From contig NC_092672.1 of the NCBI RefSeq assembly GCF_964355755.1, forward strand, positions 10,042,501-10,102,500: a stretch of 60,000 bases of DNA, written 5' to 3'. Below the pieces are notes generated by a model, which worked only from the letters and a program-made list of their open reading frames with translations, had not been told where the DNA came from and made no database searches. The DNA is from Antedon mediterranea. Its lineage: Eukaryota > Echinodermata > Crinoidea > Comatulida > Antedonidae. A program made the position numbers and the translations under genes. Below are positions 23,166-35,640 of the stretch, piece after piece (positions within the stretch are counted from its first letter, which is position 1; each line of letters opens with the position of its first letter).

Positions 23166-24696
23166 TTTGATATGTGAGCCTACTATTCCTATTGTATAAA
23201 TTCATTCATATTTAATTTACTAAAAGCAAATTAATTTGTCTTATTTTAAGCAATATTGTTTGTAGTAATAATTAAATAATAAGAGGGTGGTTAATAACAT
23301 TTAACATTAAGTTATATTAGTACATTTAATAACAACTCATAATAAAATCATGTTACATGTCTCTTCGTTTAAGATCTATTTATCACAATTGTATTAAAGT
23401 CTTCGTAATTAGTATTGTATTAGGCCAATAATTGTAAATTTAAAAAAAAGAAATAACATTCAATATAAATTGCACATAGCAACCTATGAATAGAGACAAT
23501 GTTAAAGTTTTATAAAATACAGTAAAATAAATCATCATAAAATGGCGTCCTTTTTCCGATGTATATCGTTAAAACCTTATTGTTGATTTTTAATTTCTCT
23601 AGAGTAAACTAACAAAAAACAAAAAAAGTAGTTTATACGATTGGTAAGTCATAGTATTTGTTTTATTTATTGAAAACAGATAATCTTTTTAATGATATTA
23701 GAATAATTGGCTACTTTATTTCACACATTTCTTTTCGATTGGATTTGTTAAATCTACTTCAAAGGCTGAGGAAAAGAAATAAGCAAGACCACCCATGCAG
23801 AATTAATTATTTTATAGTTTAAATCAAAAGTATTATACACAGCAGGCGGACACTCGTTCTCAGCGGTTTGACAATCACAGCCTAGGTGAAAAACCAGTCA
23901 CAGTTCTTTTTACAAAATACAACAAAGACGTGATGACGCAAGTTATCGATTTCATACTCATTGAGATACTCCGTGTCTGGGACCACCTTCCCAGGCCATT
24001 GACAGATGCTTCAGTCCTAAAAGGCTTATCTGCCTTTTCATTAGAAAAGTTCACATTTATTTTGATTCGCTTTAACTATATTTTGTGTCTTTTATGTGTA
24101 AACTGACTTTGGTTTTGGGTCAACCGGTTCAGCCACAGTGATTAAGTTCACTCAGGTTGACCCTAATTTTAATTATTGCATGCACATATATTATAGGTCT
24201 AAAGTGGTCTGGTCAACTTTATTCTGTTGCATCTGCCAGACCTGACTAAACCATCAACAATATTGTAGAAATAAGTAAGTACCGTCAAATATATTTTATA
24301 TTGTATAGCTTCTTTAGTGTTTAAAAAGGGGTGCCCCATCCGTTACACGATTACTAAATTTACAGATAAAATGTGATGATTTACGGTCGGTACGTTTTTA
24401 GCCTAACCCAACCCAATTGGAAATATAAATAGACCATAATAATAACAAGCAAAAGATGAACAAAAAAGTTTAGAATACTTAGAATTTGGTGAAAAAATGC
24501 ATGATTCAACCATAGAATATGTGAAGCAATATTATTACAATGTTGAGAAATGTTGATTCACAATACATAAAAAACAAAAATAAATTGTCATTAAACTATT
24601 TATTACTGTCCATGTTGTGGTTGTTTTTAGTTAACAATTAAATTCAATTTAATTTCGAACAAACTCTCATTATTGTGTAGCATATAAGATTTAAAA

Positions 24697-24842
24697 ATGA
24701 AAAACTTTGAATTCTATAGCAAATATCTAGAAGATGATATAAGAGAGGACTTATTCGTTGACATAGTGCCTCCTACATTTTGGAATCCATCAATATACAA
24801 TGCAGATGGCAAGAATATGGAAAGTCTTTGCTGGTTGAGAAA
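24697..24842 (+). pseudogene. ORF fragment interrupted by transposon
   Basis: A short frame beginning MKNFEFYSKYLEDD and ending ESLCWLRK runs into the inverted-repeat transposon at 24843. The A1 counterpart at about 18150-18290 is already broken by stops and indels. It may be part of the same LINE relic whose RT lies at 26480-26990, but I cannot assign a domain. Confidence 0.3.
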
Positions 24843-25798
24843 GGGTGTCACGAAACCTAAGACCACGAAAGCTAAGACCCCCTAAGACCTAAGATCACGA
24901 AAGCTAAGACCCAAGACCTAAGATTACAATATTTATCTTTCGCACCTGCCTTGTATTTTAACCTCCAACATTTATTCTGAATACGACACATTAGAATTAG
25001 CACTTTTATGAAAAAGAATCACATAAAAATAACAAATACATTTTTAAATTGATGATTTTACAGACGTTTTTCTCGCACACATACTGTTTGCAAATTTTGC
25101 ATGACTAGCCTACAGAGTACAGTAGGCCAACCCAATGTTCAATGTTTTTGTTTCTATGGAACGTCAAAAGAGCAAAAATTATATTGAGGGCTGACAACTC
25201 TGTGGAGTACATCTACAGTGTGGATGGAACAATGTAAAATTAAAATTGTAATGATAATAGTATAATCATGCTAGTACGAAGAAATAAATACTCGCAAATA
25301 AATTTTAATTTAAAAATCATGATAATAAGTTTTTCTTGTTTTTTTTTCGTTTTCTTTCTGTTTTTATATTTGTTCTATTATTGTTGCTCTTTTGTCCTAA
25401 TTTTAAAGTGTGGTATGGATAAAGTCAGTTAACAAATTTGGAGTCAAAATACAAGAAAGGCAGGTGCGAAAGAAAAACAACCTCTGAACCAACACAATTG
25501 GAGTAAATATATACCAACAAACAATCCGTCAAGTTTGTTTGTTGTAAGAAAAAATATACATTTACTCAACGGGCGAAAATAACGTGAATTTATCTATGTT
25601 TTGCGGTAGTATTTAATTATATTTATGGTAATAAATGAAACTTACTATGTTTAAAATTATGTATGGATAAACAAGTATTGTTTTTAAGCTGTATATAGTA
25701 TATCTTAGAATTTGTAATCTTAGGTCTTGGGTCTTAGCTTTCGTGATCTTAGGTGTTAGGGGGTCTTAGCTTTCGTGGTCTTAGGTTTCGTGACACCC
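24843..25798. mobile_element. 956-bp DNA transposon with long TIRs and 10-bp TSD
   Basis: It starts GGGTGTCACGAAACCTAAGA and ends with the exact complement. The inverted repeats extend about 85-90 bp (24843-24930 against 25712-25798) and contain internal direct repeats of CGAAAGCTAAGACC and CCTAAGA. The direct duplication GGTTGAGAAA flanks it at 24833-24842 and 25799-25808. The paralogous block has the uninterrupted site TGTTGAGAAAAC near 18274. Long TIRs and a 9-10-bp duplication resemble Mutator-like elements; this is an inference, since there is no transposase and no long open frame inside. Confidence 0.92.
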
Positions 25799-26479
25799 GG
25801 TTGAGAAAACCATATTATTATCATTGAACTGAAGCAATAGAAAGATGTTTTTATGACTCACAATGTAAAGTAATATTATGGAAGCTATGGTAAATAAATC
25901 AAGTAAATGGATTTCCAAACTTCCTTAGTTATGTATAACTGCCAGTATGCGTATTCTAAACGGTCGTAATACTGGATATAGACTGTTTTACTTATATTTC
26001 TCAATCGGGCGTCAGTGTTGTAGACTTTAAATTGTCTGCATACTGTGGGTGCAAATCCATAATCCGATCATACACTCGGTTCTGTAGCTGTCACTAGACT
26101 ATATGTGGAATAATGTTGCCAGTCTACCAGGTACCTTCCAGATCTAACTGTATTAAGTACTTGTATTACACAATATCTCTGTCATTAGGTTCTATCTACA
26201 GATCTATCTACGTTTAAACTAAATGCATTACAAAAATGTACAAATCTGAATCAAATAAGGCACTAAACATGTGTATAGCTACTAATACCCGTAATAATAT
26301 GCCTTTTTCAAGAAACGGACGATATCTTACAAACAATGCTTTGCAGGAATGCGTAACTAACAGAAATATTATTAAATCCAACTGAAAGAAATAAACAGTG
26401 TTGAAGCATAGGAACGTGAAAATAGCCTATCTATTTAAATTTATGGAGAAAAATGCATGAACAAGACCATGTGTAAACG

Positions 26480-26990
26480 CAAAAAAAGAAGCATGGTTGG
26501 GAGAAAAGTCGATCTTGGAGATTAAATAATGACCCATGGAAATGCCTAGCCAAAGTAAAATCCAAAAAAAAGGTCGTTAAATGCTTTGTTGATTTAGTCA
26601 AAGTTAGGCGAATTTTTTAAATCTAGTAATCCCTTAATGTTACCAATGTTAATGATATCACTACTGAAGATGAGGTAGACTGCTATAATACACCTTAAAG
26701 TGGAAACGTGCTGGAATATATGGTATTCTTGGGGAATGTTTAAAGCTTGTAAAAATATATTGGCTCCAGAAATTACCAATCTTTTCAACACAAGTGTAGG
26801 CTCCAGTAAAGATTTTTATGGAAAGGGTATAATATCCTCATCTAAAAAAAAGGCACACCTTCAGACCCAGACAATTATCAGGCAAGTCGTTACTCACAAC
26901 ATTTAGTAAACTTTTTACATCGGCTCTTAACAACCGCCTTATGAATTGGGATAATGATTACAACAAATTGTTACTGAAATTACGTGTTTA
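26480..26990 (+). pseudogene. LINE reverse-transcriptase remnant (longer copy)
   Basis: Pieces in different frames read NDPWKCLAKVKSKKK, GKGIISSSKKK, TPSDPDNYQ and then TTFSKLFTSALNNRLMNW. This is the classic order of a non-LTR RT around the 'KKGdPsdPdNYR' and 'SKLFTSxLNNRL' motifs. It is followed by gene 3. Multiple stops and frame changes show it is long dead. Confidence 0.8.
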
Positions 26991-27211
26991 ATGTATGTAG
27001 AAGATATCGTTCTAATGGCGGATACGCCTCATACGCTTCAAGATGGAAAGAGTTATTTCAATTTCGTAGTTATTAAATGTGTGTATACCGATGTTTTACA
27101 GAGTTTTATGTTACCTTAATACATTTCTCAAGTTCTGAAAACTATAAAATCGTACTCATTACTGATTGGATGTTTTTTCCCCAGAAACCTTACCGTAAAA
27201 GATAAACCACC

Positions 27212-30200
27212 ATGTCTTTAAGAAACTTGCACGATAATGATAAGCGGTATGCTGAGGCGTTTAAGTTGTTTCGTCAGATTTCAGATCAAGAAATCAAAAT
27301 GAAAACATGGATACTACAAGACTTCTCGAAAGAGATTAACTCAACTAGGTTGCTTAAGATTAACGAAGATATAGTTCAAATGATGGGGATAGGCAGTGGA
27401 TTTGGTAATTAAACATTAGGTGTACATTTGCAATATAATTTGTACCCATCTATCTCATTGTCTCAGTTACCTTTATAGTATTTATTATTTATTGAATTGC
27501 GTTGGCAATGATCGCAAAACAGCGAATTGTAACGCAGTACCCACAAATGCGTTTATTATTAGGGACTTATTTGCACGTTTGCTATTTAGACTGACCTCCT
27601 TATAATATCATTGTAAGACATGAGCATGCGAAAGTCGACTGGTACTTCAACAGAGTACAAGTGAAAATATGACATATAGAATATGAAAGGTGACCAAAAT
27701 CATGGCTGAGAATAATCTCGCAATAATTTTCTGAGATTGTAGTAAAATGCCTTACAGTTAAATTATAATTTAATGAAGCTTGAACGAAGATCAACCACAG
27801 TTCGTTTTTAATTATGCCTTATCATTATGATTAATATTTAAAGGACAACTGGACATGCTTTTATTTGAGCTTATTGGCAATATGAATCAGAAAATAAACG
27901 AACTTGTAGTGGAACCCAATGCAGTAGAAATTGAAAAGTTCAAATTTGCAATTGCATCATCAGTTGACTGCAGTAACGTAACCATTGAGTGTGTTCCAAC
28001 AACGATTGAATCATATAATATGGTAAGGTAAAAGAAGCACAATAATCTCATTTCCGTTAATTTGTATAGAAAATGCTGTATCAGAAGTAAAGGTTCAAAA
28101 TGGCTCTGACATTTTCAATGGCCATTTAGGTAAACAAAAAATAATATCTTGGATTTATAAAAGCACCTAAGTTTAAATATTTAAATATGGTTAATTATGA
28201 CATAGGCGAGCACAATGGAATACTTCGGGACAAATCTAAATCAAATGTAAAATTAATAACCTTGGTTTTCACTATTACGATATTGTTCGATAATTCTATC
28301 TATGAAAGATATTAGAAAGGGTTTCAAAACAAAATGTCTGATTTCATCGGTAGATTTTCAATTTAATTTCAATTGTACGCGGTCGAAGTAATTTCCGGGT
28401 TTACGATGAGTTCAAGGGTTCACTTGCAACTTCCTGGTTTCAACTAAGTTTGCCGTTAGTGGCTATAGCCATTGAGTTTATTTTCGGATCGGACCACACG
28501 TGTGAAGGTACGGTAGTTACAAAAATAAAGATAAGATTAAATATACGCCATAAAGCATCGGAGTATATTGTGGGGAGTATTATAAAATGACATAGGGAGA
28601 TCGGATGATAAGACCTTTTGTTTAAAATCGAGTTTAAATCCCGATAGCCAAGTTTTATTGAGTGGGCTATCTGTATCATGTTGCAAGCCGTAGAAAAACG
28701 TCTTCCTTCTTGGGCCGAAACGGCCTACTCTGTCACGGAAGTTAGTTTCAAAAGTTGTTTAAATTAAATAATGTGTTAATTATTAGGATGGTATTTATTT
28801 GAATAAACACCTCCCCAATAAAACATTACTTTGAATAATGATAACCCCCAACCCAACTATCTAATAAACGGCCATCCACATTTATACACACAATATTGTA
28901 TTATAGTTATTATAACTATGCTATTTGTAGTAGAATCCATCGCATTGTTATCTACAATTTACCAAGCATTTTGTTATTATTTTTTACTACTTTTCATATC
29001 TATTAGAGGGATTTTATTTGATTATAAATGTTACCATATTAATAAAACTAAAAAATTAAACATTTTCCTCGAATAAGCACCTCCCTCAAATGAACTCCGC
29101 CTCCCCACCTCCGCCCTATAAGGGCCCTAACAAACAATAAACACTATACTTTAAATGGTATTAATTAACTGTGAAACAGAGTAGGTTTAGTTTTACGAAT
29201 TTCAAGCATTTTCCATAATGGTAAGGAAACGTAAAAGAAAGAAAACGTACAAGGAGAACGTCCCTCTAAAACCTTTTTACCCGAGTCATTATCATTCCGA
29301 GAACCATCGTCTACACTTCCCAGAGGAGAAGCGAGCGAATCGACCTCACCCTCTAGTAATACATAAAGTAATAAAAAAAATTAACATTACCCATTCTAAA
29401 ATATTTGGCATTATTTTCGAACATATCGACTACTCCATAAGATGGAAAAATGATGGCACATAAGTTAAGTGGCATATACAAGGGAAATCAGACAGAAATC
29501 GGTATTTTCAAATTGGAGATTTGAAATACGGAAAATAATTCAAGATTTAAAATGCTGAAAAATATCTTGATACCATGTCTACTTCCAGAGATAGCTTTTA
29601 ATTAAGTCGTAACAGGAAATGACAAATACGACAAAATAAACAAGGCGTTTAAGTTTACGCCTTAGGAAAACGGTATTATAATTGCTTTATTTCAATAAAA
29701 CTTCGCACCATTTTTAATTAACTATTGTTCTATTATTATTCCAAATTTTTATTAAAAACAAGCCACTTGAACACTTAAATTTAAGCATAAAACATGGGTT
29801 TATGAAAATCATAGGTCCTACATAATTTACACCATCTTTTTCTACCAACATACTACACAAAATGTTAACATTTTATTTATTTGTCTCAAAATAGAAAAAC
29901 ACCAAGGTAATGTAAATAAATCCTGTTTCAGCTATCATTTTTTGTAAAAAAAATGTTCAGCAGCCTTTATTGTTTTTGGCTGTCTACAAATCTACACATG
30001 CGACTTATGTCTGATTTCGCTTGCATGTGTCACGTTATATCTTCTTCTGTCTTTTTGATGTGATATTCTGTTTTTTTAATGTGATATTCTGTTTTTTTAT
30101 ATTCTGTGTTTATTTTATATATTAGACAAGAAATACAACTAGAAAGTTTAATTTCATTCATTGCATCCATGTTTTGTATTATGTGGACAATCCAGTAGAA

Positions 30201-30755
30201 GTGATTAAACATGCATTCGACAGTCTGTTAGAGGGTGGTTTGTTACTCATAATCCAGGGTGCAGGTATGGTTTAATATTTTGCAAGAATGAAAACAACTT
30301 CGTGTATTACAAAAATGTTTAATGCCATGTGAATTTGTCAACATACTTATGGTTAACTTGTGCATACAAAATAGTATTATTAAATCAATTTGTTTTATTT
30401 AGTGTCACATGGAATGACTCATATTTTGAATACGCTTGGAGACAAAATGTATGGTAACACACGGCGACACGTTCCAAATGGAAAAGACATAGAAGAAATA
30501 ATACAAGGTCTTGGCTTTAACTATAAAGCTAACGTTGTAGACGCAAAGCTTGATATTACAGAATGTTTTGATCCAAATTCAGATAAAGGAAACTTACTAT
30601 TGGACTTTATAACAAATGTTGACAACTTTTATGAACGCGCATCACCAGACCTAAAAAATGCCCTCTATGGTGTATTTGGTAGTGATTTCTGTTTTGAAGA
30701 GGATGGTAAAACATACCTAAAATTTGATTTTTCAGTGATCATTGTTACAAAATAA
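27212..30755 (+). CDS. HNMT-like: HNMT-like methyltransferase, gene 3
   Basis: Exons 27212-27404, 27844-28022, 30126-30264 and 30403-30755 give 864 nt and 287 aa, exon-for-exon equal in length to gene 2. The protein is very similar to gene 2; the glycine loop GIGSGFG, VVEPNAVEIEKF, FIHCIHVLYYVDNP and LLLDFIT are all kept. Differences include GQLDM for GQMDM, FAIASSVDCSN in exon 2, and GGLLLIIQGA in exon 3. Donors are GTAATT, GTAAGG and GTATGG. Intron 2 is about 2.1 kb, against 291 bp in gene 2, because of a repeat insertion. A TGTTTTTTCCCCAG at 27170-27183 is a likely leader-intron acceptor. It appears intact. Expected role: cytosolic SAM-dependent methylation of an unknown small amine. Confidence 0.9.
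28160..30055. mobile_element. Insertion in gene 3 intron 2
   Basis: The flanks (ATAATATCTTGGATTTATAA on the left, TTCTGTTTTTTTATATTCTG on the right) match gene 2 intron 2, which lacks about 1.9 kb present here. The left part, 28198-29368, shares TGACATAGGCGAGCACA and GCTATAGCCATT, and ends in CTCACCCTCTAG. It is a second copy of the dispersed sequence found downstream of gene 5 (40688-41466). It is longer here owing to extra sequence at about 28830-29290. No intact transposase frame is seen. Confidence 0.7.
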
Positions 30756-32632
30756 TTGACTTTTGTTTGGTAGACACAAACATCACTCAGGACTGAGGTC
30801 CCCAATTGTAATGAGTATACGCTTTGTATTATAATACTTGGTTTTAGCATTATATTATAAACATTAATGTATTGAAATAATTATATTATAGGCCTATTTC
30901 TAATAAGCCTATATTGTGTGAAAAATGTAACAAAATATTTACGTTTTGTATTATATTTGGTTTTAGCATTATATTATGAATATTTACTATTATATTATCT
31001 ATATATAAATTTACGTAAGGGGGCAAAAATCGGTAAATTGCCCGTTATTTCTAGAATGTTTACTTGATGGTATAAAGTTGGTTAGAATCTCGGTACTGAT
31101 TTTAACCACCTTATGTAACCCTGTTTATTAATTAAATTGAGTTAGATAATTAGTTATTGACAATTAAAACTAATTTAGGTTCAAACGATTTGCCCCAAAT
31201 AGGGGTGCTTTCGATCGTTTTCCTGTCTAATGCATGTCCATCGTAAAAAATACCCGCATACAATAATACGAGGATGCTTCGCATTTTTCTATCTCCTCCT
31301 ACAATAATTGTTTTTAATGGCTGAAAACCGGTTGAACAGCTCGAGTACAGCATCATAATCTTGAATAATAATAATATACGTTTATACAAATGTATTGATT
31401 TGCAATGAATGGAACATTCCAAATTATTTGGTTTAACCATGCTTGCATACCTCCATGGTTTAACACAAGTAAGTAAATGTATGGGCCCTTGGAGAATAAA
31501 CATAAATAGTATTGTAATGCTATATAATACTGTAAAAATGAGTGTCGTTCTTTTCAGTATCGGTCATCACATTTTATTTTATTAAGACTTTCATAATTAT
31601 ATTAAGCTGTTGCTTAAATATATTCTTGTATTCTTGATAAATCAGTTATACATTTTAAAGTGTTAGTTTTAGCATTTTTAAACGTTCTCTCTCACGCTTG
31701 AGTAGGCTCAGCACACAAAATGAATTTTGTCGACACAAATGAATTTTATCGATACAAAATGCATTTTTTCGACACAAAATGAATTATGTCGATACAAAAT
31801 ACATTTTTTTCGATACAAAATGAATTTTGTCGACAATTTTTGTCAGGCCTACATTCATATTATTCGCTGTTCCTTCATCCTTGCATACACACAGACTTTC
31901 GTCATCACCAACATTTTCATTTTCTATATCGCTTAAATCGTTATCGAAGCCAAGTAAATATTCCTCGTCTCTATAAATCGCTATTTTTCGCTGTCGTATA
32001 CCACTCCGCGACACTCGTTTTTTGCAAGCAGTACATTGGGCTGATCTATCTTTCACGTAACCTATTACTCTAAAACCCAAGGAGACGTTACGTAAACGGC
32101 AGGATTATAGGTTGTGATTTATTACCTCTTGGCCATTAGGTAATTAATGTTATCTGTTTTTAACGAGCGCGGCGGCCAAGACCAGATAAAAGAAAAAACC
32201 TCGAGCTCTCTCCTCTTATTTTACAACTCCCTGGTATTTAACTATAATGTGATGGTTAGCTTCTGAATCATAATTTGTCAGTTCTTGTCTTGCTCTTCTG
32301 CTGGTACAGTATATCTCCCACTTGCACTAGTGGATGTTATTTGGCTTATGTGTAATTATTATTGGTAAGACTACATTGGAGTTACAGGGTAATTAAAAAC
32401 ATTATTAAAACTTGATTGATATTCTGTAGTTCTACTCCTGGTTTTATTCAACTACTGTAAAATGACTCAATTAAAATTCAAAATACTCTATTTTACTTTC
32501 AATTACGCAATATGCCTACAAAGCGTGTTTTTGATTAATGTTTAATTTCTAATCTAGACATACAATATAACTTCGTCGTGTATTGTATCAGATTTAGTTG
32601 AGTTTTTTTTTTCAGACTGGAAAAAAGCAATC
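30756..32632. other. Gene 3-gene 4 intergenic region
   Basis: It contains the inverted partner of 22535-22625 (31010-31085), a 20-bp minisatellite (31712-31835) and, from about 32220, the left edge of duplication block B1. A minus-strand 117-codon frame (31150-31503) and overlapping frames at 31784-32080 resemble nothing known. The segment just before gene 4 ends in TTTTTTTTTTCAG at about 32602-32614, a strong acceptor for a leader intron. Confidence 0.5.
31712..31835. repeat. 20-bp minisatellite with alternating SalI/ClaI sites
   Basis: Six copies of TCGACACAAAATGAATTTTG, alternating between GTCGAC and ATCGAT junctions. Confidence 0.93.
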
Positions 32633-34523
32633 ATGTCTTTAGGAACGCTGGTGGAGAATGATAAACGGTATGCCGAGGCGTTTAAAATGTTTCGCGAAGC
32701 TTCCGATCAAGAAAACAAAATGAAAACGTGGATACTACACGACTTCTCAAAATTGATAAAGTCAACTTTCCTGCTCAAGATTGAACAAAATATAGTCGAA
32801 ATGATGGGGATAGGCAGCGGATTTGGCAAGTATTATTAATCTAAATCAAGGAAGAGTTAACGCTTATTCAGTATGTGACGTACAGTAGGTCAGAAGACTT
32901 AAGGCACGTTTGACTTAAACAAGGGTTAAATGATATATTTTAGATGAGGGTTAAATAAACAAGCACAGATTGAAGCAACTTCAACCATTCATTATATTAT
33001 TTGATTGACCTTTTGTCAAATTGTTTGTAAATTTCGGTAATTAAATTGTAGTCATTTAACTTTCGTATACCAAATGTACCGTATATTATTTTGTTTCATA
33101 AAGTAGACATAAACAATGCAGTTTGCAACTGTATTAGAGTAATCACACTACCATTATACTTCTTGTAGTTTGTCTTTTGTTGTGAGCAAAATCATTGTTT
33201 ATGTAATATGTATGTATTTCTATTGTACAACAACAACAACAAAACGAAATTGAAAAATCTAATTACAGTACAATCATTTCACTATTCTGTATTTTGAAAG
33301 GACAAATGGACATGCATTTGTTCGATGTCATCGGCAATATCAATCATAAAATAAACGAACTTGTAGTGGAACCCAATGCAGTAAAAATTGAAAAGTTCAA
33401 ATCTTCAATTGCATCATCAGCCGCCGAATACAGTAACGTCACGCTTGAGTACGTTCCGAAAACGATTGAATCGTATTATAAGGTGGGTAAATCACTAAGT
33501 GATTCAATAGTAGAAATTACTGTTGAATTATTTAATTAGCTAACGGTATTTGTCTATAGCTTTACTTAAACGTGTTTATATTCGTGTTTTGTTTTGTATT
33601 AGACACGGAATTCTACTAGAAAGTTCCATTTTATTCATTGCATCCACGTTTTGGGTTATGTGGACGATCCGAAACAAGTAATTAAAGATGCGTTTAACAG
33701 TCTTTTAGAGGGCGGTATATTACTCATAATTAATAATGCAGGTACGTTTTGTTCTGTTTGATTTTCTTTACCTTACGTCTAACCAAAGCATTTGATATGC
33801 ATTTTATTGTTGATTTTGTAATATAGATTAGTAAAGATTTTTAATTCCAACTCAATTAACGGTACGATTTTCAGGAAAATCTATAAACAAAAAATTCAGT
33901 ATCCTGATACTTCTCAGAGTTATCGGTATACAATATTCAATATGGGTCGAGATAATAAATAGCACGCCCTCTTTAGCTTTTTGACAAGCATTTAGCTCAT
34001 TCGATGAGATTCAAAAATATTATTTTCTATCAAAACAGCTTAAATGATTATCTTATAGTTCTATAATGATTACTTTTTCTATGTATATCTATCTATTTAT
34101 CGTTGATCAGTTTTAATCCTACAGTTAGGGTGTAGCAGAATTTATGCTGCTATATTTTGTTATACAGTGTCACATGGTATGAGTCAGATTTTGAACACCT
34201 TTGGAAAGAAGATGTTTGGTAACAAATGGCGGTACTTTCCAACTGGACGAGACATAGAAGAGATAATAGACGGTCTTGGTTTAAACTATATGACAGATGT
34301 TATAAACTCAAAGCTAGACATTTCAAAATGTGTAGACGGAAACTCAGATAATGGAAACTTATTGTTGGATTTCATAACGCATGCTGATCGCTTTTCTGAG
34401 CGTGCATCACCAGAAGTAGAAAAGGCCGTCTTCGAAGCTCTGGACAGCAATGAATACTGCTTTAAAGAGGATGGTAAAACATACATGAAAATCGATTGTT
34501 CAACATTCGTTGTTCAAAAATAA
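32633..34523 (+). CDS. HNMT-like: HNMT-like methyltransferase, gene 4
   Basis: Exons 32633-32825, 33301-33482, 33603-33741 and 34168-34523 give 870 nt and 289 aa. Exon 1 ends with the GIGSGFG loop before GCAAGT, so the first intron has a GC donor. The nearest GT, 4 bp on, would break the frame. Exon 2 carries an extra Ala (SSAAEYSN) compared with genes 2-3, and VVEPNAVKIEKF has Lys where the paralogues have Glu. Exon 3 reads FIHCIHVLGYVDDP, so the first Tyr of the LYYV motif is Gly, and ends LLIINNA. Exon 4 contains VSHGMSQILNTFG and LLLDFIT. A possible AATAAA signal sits at 34546. The reading frame is intact. Its sister is gene 5. Activity depends on GC-donor splicing. Confidence 0.88.
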
Positions 34524-34604
34524 TCTTACGATGCTGGTAATAGTAATAAATATCATTAATATAAAAAGAAAGGAAATAACAATTTATAATATACAAATAA
34601 TGAA

Positions 34605-34745
34605 CGTTAATGAGTCTAATGGTACAAATAATGTCATGAGGTGAACGATGAGAACGATGAAAGGTTATATTTCAATGAGGCGAAGCCATTATTTGTACCA
34701 TTAGGCCTACACAATTATAAAAAATGTATTATTTGTTTTATATAA
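34605..34745. mobile_element. Hairpin MITE GTACAAATAATG, copy 1
   Basis: TAATGGTACAAATAATGTCA on the left and CCATTATTTGTACCATTA on the right form inverted ends around a core with ATGAGGTGAACG and TTATATTTCAATGAGGCGAA. Outer flanks, ATGAACGTTAATGAG against ATGTATTATTTG, are weaker than in the copy at 41508. Confidence 0.8.
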
Positions 34746-35640
34746 CATCAAAATAGATTCCTGTCATTTGAAATCAGATTGAATAAAAGATAAGCCTATG
34801 CCTACTGTAGTAATTATGTCAACAAACGACCAAAACAATTCTAGGCCTAGCAAGGCTAAAGCGCATATTCCTAGCCTAATACTATTACTATTTAGGCCTG
34901 GCTAGAAAGGCAGCGATGCCACGACGAAACATAGACAAGCAACTGGAACTCATCTAGGCTAATTCAGGTTTTTCCAACGTATCTACGTCTTGTAGAAATG
35001 TTCCTATTAATCATACAAACGATCTAAAGCTAATTTTGAATGCCTTTTTTGGTCTTAATTAGTACATATCTCTCCAAAAATGTACTTTTATCGCGAAACC
35101 AGTCATAACATTAAAAATCTTCGCGGCGGAAGTACAAAATAGGTGGCGCTGTTTTATTTCAAAAGCAATAGTATAAAAATATATTTTTCAAACGCGAAAA
35201 GATTTTATTTCTCGTACACGAAAGGAAAGTTAATCGTTAAATAATGCGTACCATTGCCCACCATGTGATCCACAATCGTCCAATGAAAGCACTCCGAAAC
35301 TGAGTGAAATACTACTGAAATAATATTACGCATTATTTATCAGAAAAAACATTATTCAGGGAAAACATTATTCGGAGAGACTACTTGATATTTCGTAATT
35401 TTTTAAATGGTTAAATGAATAACTGCGACTTGCAATCTACTGGGCTGAATTGCGCACAGGTGTTAACGACACATCATTCCCACCCCACAACTTTCTTTTC
35501 CCCTAAAAGGTCTCTTCGTGTCGAGTGCTGACCAAACGTCACCTGTTTGTCTTTATCCGAGAAGACTTGTTCTACCACGATAATAGGCCGACGAGTCTAT
35601 GCCAATTGTATTGTATAGCTACGGTTTGCGGCGTCCTGCC

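Larger units (their letters stand above)
22370..30800 (+). repeat. Segmental duplication block A2
   Basis: Counterpart of 12880-20930, carrying gene 3. The sequence around 22690-23050 matches gene 1 intron 2, and from about 23185 it matches the sequence downstream of gene 1. The 2-kb interval with gene 1 exons 3-4 is replaced here by about 130 bp of short tandem repeats. Insertions specific to this block include the 956-bp inverted-repeat transposon and about 1.9 kb in gene 3 intron 2. Edges are approximate. Confidence 0.82.

Noticed and set aside
29218-29463. Basic 81-codon frame in gene 3 intron 2
   Set aside because: It lies within a dispersed repeat insertion. No recognised domain; at most a relic of a transposon frame.
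31784-32080. Open frames on both strands between genes 3 and 4
   Set aside because: Partly made of the 20-bp minisatellite; no motif on either strand.
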